Shown in pieces: positions 59,486-64,000 of a stretch of DNA of 64,000 nucleotides; within the stretch, counting starts at the first letter, position 1, and every line of letters begins with the position of its first letter. The notes below the pieces were generated by a model that saw only the letters and a list, made by a program, of their open reading frames with translations, was not told the DNA's origin and did not search any database. Source of the DNA: Candidatus Nanoarchaeia archaeon (lineage in GTDB: Archaea > Nanobdellota > Nanobdellia > SCGC-AAA011-G17 > JACPNG01); contig JAQTMK010000003.1 in assembly GCA_028714375.1 (NCBI GenBank), positions 16,721 to 80,720 of the forward strand, written 5' to 3'. The position numbers and the translations under genes are program-made.

Positions 59486-59635
59486 ATGGAAAAACTTATG
59501 CAAAAAATATTCTGTGGATTCGATGAGGGGATAAGATCTGTTATAAAAGTAACCGGAGTCTGTCTTCTTGCAACATTTGCTATGGGTTTATTGGTTGCAT
59601 ATCTTATCAAAATCAATAAAAGGAAAAAGAGATGA
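59486..59635 (+). CDS. micro-protein 1, 49 aa, one membrane helix
   Basis: MEKLMQKIFCGFDEGIRSVI, then a hydrophobic helix (about 22-41) and a basic end KINKRKKR. Ribosome site AAAGGAG 7 nt before ATG. The stop overlaps the next start (ATGA), so the first two genes are translationally coupled. Confidence 0.6.
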   Translation: MEKLMQKIFCGFDEGIRSVIKVTGVCLLATFAMGLLVAYLIKINKRKKR

Positions 59636-59853
59636 GAAACAAAATTATTATTGTATTAGCCACAGCCATGACTTTGGCTCTGCTGATCGGAACTCTGCTT
59701 ATTAAAATCGGAAAACTAATGATAAACGAACCCCTGGATGATCTTATTAAAACAAATGCTCCAGTCGTTTATCTCACCACATTCTTTCTCATTCTAGCGC
59801 TTATTATAGCAACATTCAGATACGGAGGAAAAAATGATAAGAAAACCAAGTGA
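59632..59853 (+). CDS. micro-protein 2, 73 aa, two membrane helices
   Basis: MRNKIIIVLATAMTLALLIG start; hydrophobic segments at about 4-25 and 46-61 with a short linker (NEPLDDLIKTN), basic C-terminus (GGKNDKKTK). Overlaps micro-protein 1 by 4 nt and the next gene by 20 nt. Confidence 0.6.
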   Translation: MRNKIIIVLATAMTLALLIGTLLIKIGKLMINEPLDDLIKTNAPVVYLTTFFLILALIIATFRYGGKNDKKTK

Positions 59854-59944
59854 GTTTACCCTCAAAGACTGTCTCTTCATCTTAATAATCTTCTCACTGG
59901 CAACCTCTTATTTCATATTCCTCTTCAATTTCCTGAGAGGTTAA
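59834..59944 (+). CDS. micro-protein 3, 36 aa, one membrane helix
   Basis: MIRKPSEFTLKDCLFILIIF, one hydrophobic segment (about 13-33) ending FLRG. Ribosome site GGAGGAA inside the preceding gene, 5 nt before ATG. Confidence 0.55.
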   Translation: MIRKPSEFTLKDCLFILIIFSLATSYFIFLFNFLRG

Positions 59945-59945
59945 G

Positions 59946-60032
59946 ATGGAAGAACTCATTTCCCTGATCCCATTCACCGTATTCGCTACGATACTTCTTC
60001 ACTATCGAAGAATTTCTAAAAAGGCGCACTAA
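59946..60032 (+). CDS. micro-protein 4, 28 aa
   Basis: MEELISLIPFTVFATILLHY then RRISKKAH: one short hydrophobic segment and a basic tail. Ribosome site GAGAGGT in the end of the previous gene, 4 nt before ATG. The stop codon lies inside the terminator hairpin. Confidence 0.5.
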   Translation: MEELISLIPFTVFATILLHYRRISKKAH

Positions 60033-60050
60033 CCTGTGCCTTCTTTTTTT
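60021..60050 (+). terminator. hairpin + U-tract terminator
   Basis: AAGGCGCA-CTAACC-TGTGCCTT with one G-U pair, then C and seven T, then GTTGTAATATATATAC. It overlaps the stop of micro-protein 4 and is part of the shared five-copy module. Confidence 0.75.
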
Positions 60051-60091
60051 GTTGTAATATATATACATCTATAAAATAAACAAATCCAAGA

Positions 60092-60565
60092 TTAAAGTTT
60101 TCCAAATCTAATTGGTCCAAAACTATCTATTAGATAAACAAGAGCAGAATTATCCTCAAAGATCCTCAGCTTTCCGTTAACTCTCTTTTTAGAATAAACT
60201 CCCTCATCAGCGAGAACAACTCCCCGAATGATTGCACCCTCAGAAATTCCAGAAATAAAAAACATATCTAAGATACGTTGACCATCTGAAATAGAATCGC
60301 TATAATTTGGGAATAATTTGGGGGGTACGATCAGTTTAATTAGCTTATTCTCTATCCCCTGATAAATATTTGATTCAGTATTATTTGTATGGACATCCTT
60401 TATTTCTAAACCAAGATAAAAATCCAAACTTTTCTTTAAAGAAAGATGTTCTTTATTATTACTTTTATGATACCATCGACTTATAATTTCAGCATATACT
60501 GGAGCAAATCCCTTCTGGAACAATCTTTCATCTTCTTCTCTAAATCTATCCATTGGGTCAAACAT
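60092..60565 (-). CDS. uncharacterised protein, 157 aa
   Basis: Soluble; MFDPMDRFREEDERLFQKGF start, a helical middle and a beta-rich end (SALVYLIDSFGPIRFGKL). No motif recognised. It converges on the micro-protein operon. Confidence 0.5.
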   Translation of the reverse strand: MFDPMDRFREEDERLFQKGFAPVYAEIISRWYHKSNNKEHLSLKKSLDFYLGLEIKDVHTNNTESNIYQGIENKLIKLIVPPKLFPNYSDSISDGQRILDMFFISGISEGAIIRGVVLADEGVYSKKRVNGKLRIFEDNSALVYLIDSFGPIRFGKL

Positions 60566-60618
60566 AGTATAGGATAATAAAATGGATTTTTATAGATTTA
60601 TATGCCCAAATAACTATA

Positions 60619-61404
60619 TTAAACAGAATTAATGATTTTAACCATATCTATTGCGTCTAAATACTGACGAGGACTTTCACATATAATTGTAATATCCATT
60701 TTTTTGTGTTTCATAATTTTAGCTAAGTCTCTAAAATTTGGTTTCTCACTTGAAATATTAAGGTGGTTTCTCTCGCCTTTTGAATTAAAATTAATACTAG
60801 AAAAATGACAATGCAGATGTTTTAAATCTAAAACTTTAAGTTTGTCAAAAATATCTTCGTAATTAATTTTTCCGTTGTTTCTTGCATACAAATGAGCAAA
60901 ATCAACACAAAGAGAAATTTTTGCTTTTTTAGCAAGTTCAATAACCTCATCTAAGTCACCAAAAGCACTGTGTTTCCCGGTTGTTTCAGGAGACAATTCA
61001 ACATCAATCTTTCTTTTCCTTAAAATTTCTTTGATATCCAAGATATTATTTAAGATAATTTCAAAAACCTCTTCTTTTTTTCTTTCATGATAAAAACCAG
61101 GATGAAATACAACATGTTTTGCATTCATATAATATGCTCTTTCACAGCTGTCCAATATCCATCCTTTACTCTTAGTTATGTTTTCTTTTTTTAATGAACT
61201 TAAATTAATATAATAAGGAGCATGAACACTCAGTTCAATCTTTTCTTTTCTGGCTTCTTCACCGATTTTTTTAGCTAAATCATTTTTCATATTAACCCCG
61301 TAAACAAACTCAACCTCCATCGCATTTAGTCCAATAGAATTTAGAGATTTAACAGAATCTAATGTGTTTGGTTTAAAACCTCCAGCAGGTCCTATTCTAA
61401 TCAT
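60619..61404 (-). CDS. endonuclease IV-family AP endonuclease
   Basis: 261 residues, TIM barrel with the endonuclease IV metal set: SVHAPYYINL, HVVFHPGFYH, DVELSPETTG, LCVDFAHLYA and HLHCHFSS. Cuts DNA at abasic sites in base excision repair. ATG 61404 gives the canonical MIRIGPAGG start. Divergent from the CCA transferase gene, only 48 nt apart. Confidence 0.9.
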   Translation of the reverse strand: MIRIGPAGGFKPNTLDSVKSLNSIGLNAMEVEFVYGVNMKNDLAKKIGEEARKEKIELSVHAPYYINLSSLKKENITKSKGWILDSCERAYYMNAKHVVFHPGFYHERKKEEVFEIILNNILDIKEILRKRKIDVELSPETTGKHSAFGDLDEVIELAKKAKISLCVDFAHLYARNNGKINYEDIFDKLKVLDLKHLHCHFSSINFNSKGERNHLNISSEKPNFRDLAKIMKHKKMDITIICESPRQYLDAIDMVKIINSV

Positions 61405-61452
61405 AATTAAAATAAAAAACCTTAAATATAAAACTCTTTCTAAAACTATGTA

Positions 61453-62670
61453 ATGAAAGCTATAAATCAAAAAGAAATAATAAATCAGTTAAAACCCTCT
61501 AATAAAGAATTAAAACAAGCGAGAGATATAATAAATTTAATAATTAAAAAAATAAAGATTAAAAAAGCAAGAGTTTCTGTGGGTGGCTCATGGGCTAAGA
61601 ACACTCATTTGACAGGAAACCATGATATTGATATCTACATTATTTTCAATCTCAAAGAATATCAGGAAAAAGATATTTCAAAGATTCTTGGAAAAGAACT
61701 AAAAAAACATTTCAGGATAGAAAAACTTCACGGTTCAAGGGATTATTTCCAGATTAAAACTGATAAATACACTGTGGAATTAATTCCAATCTTAGAAATA
61801 AAAAAAGCATCTGAATCAAAAAACATAACAGACATAAGTCCATTGCATTTAAAATATATAAATAAAAATAAAAAATATTCAGATCAAATACGTCTAACAA
61901 AAAGATTTGCAAAGGTAGCAAAAGTATATGGAGCAGAATCATACATAAAAGGATTCTCAGGATATGTTTTGGAAATCCTGACAATACACTACAGATCATT
62001 TAATAATTTAATCAAAGCAGTCTCAAAATGGAAGGGCCAAACAGAAATAGGAAATAAAAATTTAATTAAAAAACTAAATAAATCAAAAAAAGAATCTCCG
62101 TTAATATTAATAGATCCTACAGATTCTTCAAGAAATGCTGCAGCAGCCCTGTCTGAAGGAAAATATAATCTTTTCATAAAGGCCTGCAAAGAATATCAGA
62201 ATAATCCGTCTGAAAAATTCTTCAAGGAAAAAATATTTGACATCAATGATATCAAGAAGAGAAATGAAGCAAATAAGATAATTATTTTAAATGTAGTTCC
62301 ATTAAATGCCAAAAAAGACGTGGCCGGAGCAAAAATGTTAAAGGCATTCCAGTTGATATTAAATGAATTAGAACAAAATAGTTTCAAGATTAAAAATGAG
62401 GGCTGGGTATGGAATGATAATGCAACTTTCTATTTTATCCTTGATAAGAAACCCTTATCCAAACTACACAAGCATTATGGTCCATCAAAAAAGATGGAAA
62501 AACCACTAAAAGAGTTCAAGAAAAGATGGAAAAATAAAAAAATATTCTATGAAAAAAACAAGTCTTATGTTATAATAGAGAGGAAATATATCAATCCAGA
62601 GACCCTAATCAAAGACTTAATAAAAAACAAAAAAATGAAAAATTACATAAAAGAAATCAAAGTTCAGTAA
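61453..62670 (+). CDS. cca: archaeal CCA-adding tRNA nucleotidyltransferase
   Basis: 405 residues, class I: VSVGGSWAKNTHLTGNHDID carries Gly-Ser and the catalytic Asp-x-Asp, VELIPILEI the third Asp, followed by archaeal middle and tail domains. Completes tRNA 3' ends; none of the tRNA genes here encode CCA, so it is required. Next gene psmB lies 65 nt on. Confidence 0.95.
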   Translation: MKAINQKEIINQLKPSNKELKQARDIINLIIKKIKIKKARVSVGGSWAKNTHLTGNHDIDIYIIFNLKEYQEKDISKILGKELKKHFRIEKLHGSRDYFQIKTDKYTVELIPILEIKKASESKNITDISPLHLKYINKNKKYSDQIRLTKRFAKVAKVYGAESYIKGFSGYVLEILTIHYRSFNNLIKAVSKWKGQTEIGNKNLIKKLNKSKKESPLILIDPTDSSRNAAAALSEGKYNLFIKACKEYQNNPSEKFFKEKIFDINDIKKRNEANKIIILNVVPLNAKKDVAGAKMLKAFQLILNELEQNSFKIKNEGWVWNDNATFYFILDKKPLSKLHKHYGPSKKMEKPLKEFKKRWKNKKIFYEKNKSYVIIERKYINPETLIKDLIKNKKMKNYIKEIKVQ

Positions 62671-62680
62671 AACCAAAACA

Positions 62681-62688
62681 TTTATAAA
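62681..62688 (+). promoter_or_regulatory. TATA box of the proteasome beta gene
   Basis: TTTATAAA lies 50-55 nt before the ATG at 62736, with GGTGGTG as ribosome site in the short leader. Confidence 0.55.
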
Positions 62689-62735
62689 CTAATTAATTTC
62701 AATAAAAACAACGCATTCTGGTGGTGTATAAAAAT

Positions 62736-63371
62736 ATGGAAGAAAAGGTTTTGAAGACCGGAACAACAACTATAGGGATTGTCTGTAAAGACGGAATTGT
62801 AATGGCAGCAGATAAAAGAGCTACTGCTGGTTATATGGTTGCAGAAAAGAAAATGGATAAAGTATTCCAGATAGACGACTATATGGCTGTAACCACTGCA
62901 GGTTCTGTTTCAGAAGTTCAGTTATTGTTAAAATTAATCAAAGCACAGATAAGACTAACCAAAATGAGATCAAGAAAAAGCCCAACTGTAAAGGAATTAA
63001 CTAATTTGTTGGCAACTTATGTATATTCAAATATAAGAAGACCATCAATGCTATTGGCTGTAACAGGATTTTTAGTTGGTGGAAAAGATTCAACAGGATA
63101 TTCATTATATGAAGTAGGAGTAGACGGCTCCTTAATCAAAGCTGATGACTACAGAGCAGATGGTTCTGGAAGTGTATTTGCTTTGGGTGTTCTGGAAAAC
63201 GAATACAAAAAAGATATTAACGTAAAGCAGGGTATTGAACTTGCCCTTAAAGCAGTTAATGCAGCATTAAAAAGAGATGCAGCAACTGGTAATGGAGTGG
63301 ATGTTATAACAATAACAACTGAAGGTTATAAGAAAGTAGTTGAAAAGGAAATTAACACAGGAATCTATTAA
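62736..63371 (+). CDS. psmB: proteasome beta subunit
   Basis: 211 residues. A nine-residue propeptide MEEKVLKTG is followed by TTTIGIVCKDG, so autocleavage frees Thr10 as the nucleophile; AADKRATAG holds the partner Lys. ATG 62736 is preferred to an upstream in-frame GTG (62721) because of the GGTGGTG site spacing. It degrades proteins with the alpha ring and PAN/Cdc48. Confidence 0.95.
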   Translation: MEEKVLKTGTTTIGIVCKDGIVMAADKRATAGYMVAEKKMDKVFQIDDYMAVTTAGSVSEVQLLLKLIKAQIRLTKMRSRKSPTVKELTNLLATYVYSNIRRPSMLLAVTGFLVGGKDSTGYSLYEVGVDGSLIKADDYRADGSGSVFALGVLENEYKKDINVKQGIELALKAVNAALKRDAATGNGVDVITITTEGYKKVVEKEINTGIY

Positions 63372-63396
63372 TAATTTCTCAAATTAAAGGAAGAAC

Positions 63397-64000
63397 ATGG
63401 TAAAGATTTTAGACGAGGTATTAAAACATATACCTAAAACTGCAAAAGTCTCCGACATATTATTCGAAGGAGCGAACATTGTAATCTATACTAAGAACAA
63501 AGACTTTTTTCTAGATAGCAATGGGACAATTAAGGAAATTGTTGATGATATCAAGAAGAGAGTTGAGATAAGACCAGATCCTTCTATAACTTTGGGAATC
63601 GAAAAAGCAGAAGAGGAAATAAGAAAAATAATTCCTGTAGAAGCAGATATATCAAAGATTACATTTGATCCACAGAGATCAAGAGTTATAATTGAATCAG
63701 AAAAACCAGGGGTAGCAATTGGAAAACAGGGTGAATTATTAAAAGAAATAAGAAGAAAAACCCTTTGGGTTCCAACAATAAAAAGAACTCCTGCACTAAG
63801 ATCTAAAATCATTGAAAACATAAGACAGGTTTTATATGAAAACAACGATTTTAGAAGAAAATTCCTGCATAAGATGGGTGAGCAGATTTATTCAGACTGG
63901 AAAAAAGAAAAAAGACAGGGTTGGATAAGAGTTACATTTCTAGGTGGGGCAAGACAGGTTGGAAAATCTTGTTTATTATTGCAGACTCCAACTTCAAATA
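63397..64000 (+). CDS. KH/beta-CASP ribonuclease FttA (aCPSF1), N-terminal part
   Basis: 201 residues before the window ends. An N-terminal KH-type region (EADISKITFDPQRSRVIIES, KPGVAIGKQGELLKEI) is followed by WIRVTFLGGARQVGKSCLLL, the start of the metallo-beta-lactamase domain. The archaeal homologue terminates transcription by cutting nascent RNA. Ribosome site AAAGGAAGA before the ATG. It may share the proteasome transcript (25 nt gap). Confidence 0.88.
   Translation, partial: MVKILDEVLKHIPKTAKVSDILFEGANIVIYTKNKDFFLDSNGTIKEIVDDIKKRVEIRPDPSITLGIEKAEEEIRKIIPVEADISKITFDPQRSRVIIESEKPGVAIGKQGELLKEIRRKTLWVPTIKRTPALRSKIIENIRQVLYENNDFRRKFLHKMGEQIYSDWKKEKRQGWIRVTFLGGARQVGKSCLLLQTPTSN

Overview
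The window is from an AT-rich archaeal genome (roughly 30% GC by eye), most likely a DPANN lineage of the Woesearchaeota/Pacearchaeota kind. Archaeal markers include Rli1/ABCE1, Kae1, AlaX, RtcB with archease, archaeal-type DnaG, CCA-adding enzyme, proteasome beta subunit, a group II chaperonin, the KH/beta-CASP nuclease FttA, a PIN-ATPase-KH protein, an archaeal 7S SRP RNA and TATA boxes of the form TTTATAAA about 25 nt before many start codons (leaderless transcripts). A DPANN-like lifestyle is suggested by the dense packing, very small proteins, class II LysRS and an intron-bearing tRNA-Ile(UAU).

Layout. 1-2.9 kb: end of Rli1, small zinc and basic proteins, three tRNAs and two adenylate kinase paralogues. 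2.9-13.1 kb: a type IV pilus-like locus, with five pilin-like genes, a large anchored alpha/beta hydrolase on the other strand, then secretion ATPase, a 48-aa protein, two TadC-like membrane proteins and two more pilin-like proteins. 13.1-18.1 kb: FcoT-like hotdog protein, archease and RtcB, and a small GTPase/DUF2073/zinc-ribbon trio. 18.2-27 kb: XPD-like helicase, AlaX, Kae1, AEP primase, YchF-like GTPase, tRNAs, an eL41-like mini gene, DUF357 and AK6. 27-32.2 kb: a minus-strand operon that reads as oxygen protection plus central metabolism (rubrerythrin, a 24-aa CCxCC peptide, superoxide reductase, single-chain pyruvate:ferredoxin oxidoreductase, 8-oxoguanine glycosylase). 32.3-37.7 kb: Nudix, tRNA-Arg, a MopE-like repeat surface protein and PIN-ATPase-KH. 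37.7-42.3 kb: an accessory stretch of NTase, GNAT, MazG-like and Nudix genes separated by related GC-richer intergenic elements. 42.3-53.4 kb: TrmI, tRNA-Leu, SRP RNA, DnaG, an accessory operon with a CD-NTase-associated-type NUDIX protein, LysRS, CTP synthase and chaperonin. 53.4-60.1 kb: half-length MFS protein, islands of very small genes, and an ATPase-less paralogue of the pilus ATPase N-terminal region. 60-64 kb: endonuclease IV, CCA transferase, proteasome beta and FttA.

The most unusual signal is a set of small-protein islands (5.5-6.0, 17.8-18.2, 49.3-49.9, 54.1-54.9, 59.4-60.1 kb). They use Shine-Dalgarno starts, several have long structured 5' leaders, and all five end in a bacterial-style hairpin plus U-tract, followed about ten bases later by a TATATAC-like stretch. 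One island encodes four tiny, translationally coupled proteins with hydrophobic segments; another encodes three tiny charged proteins. I recognise none of these protein families.
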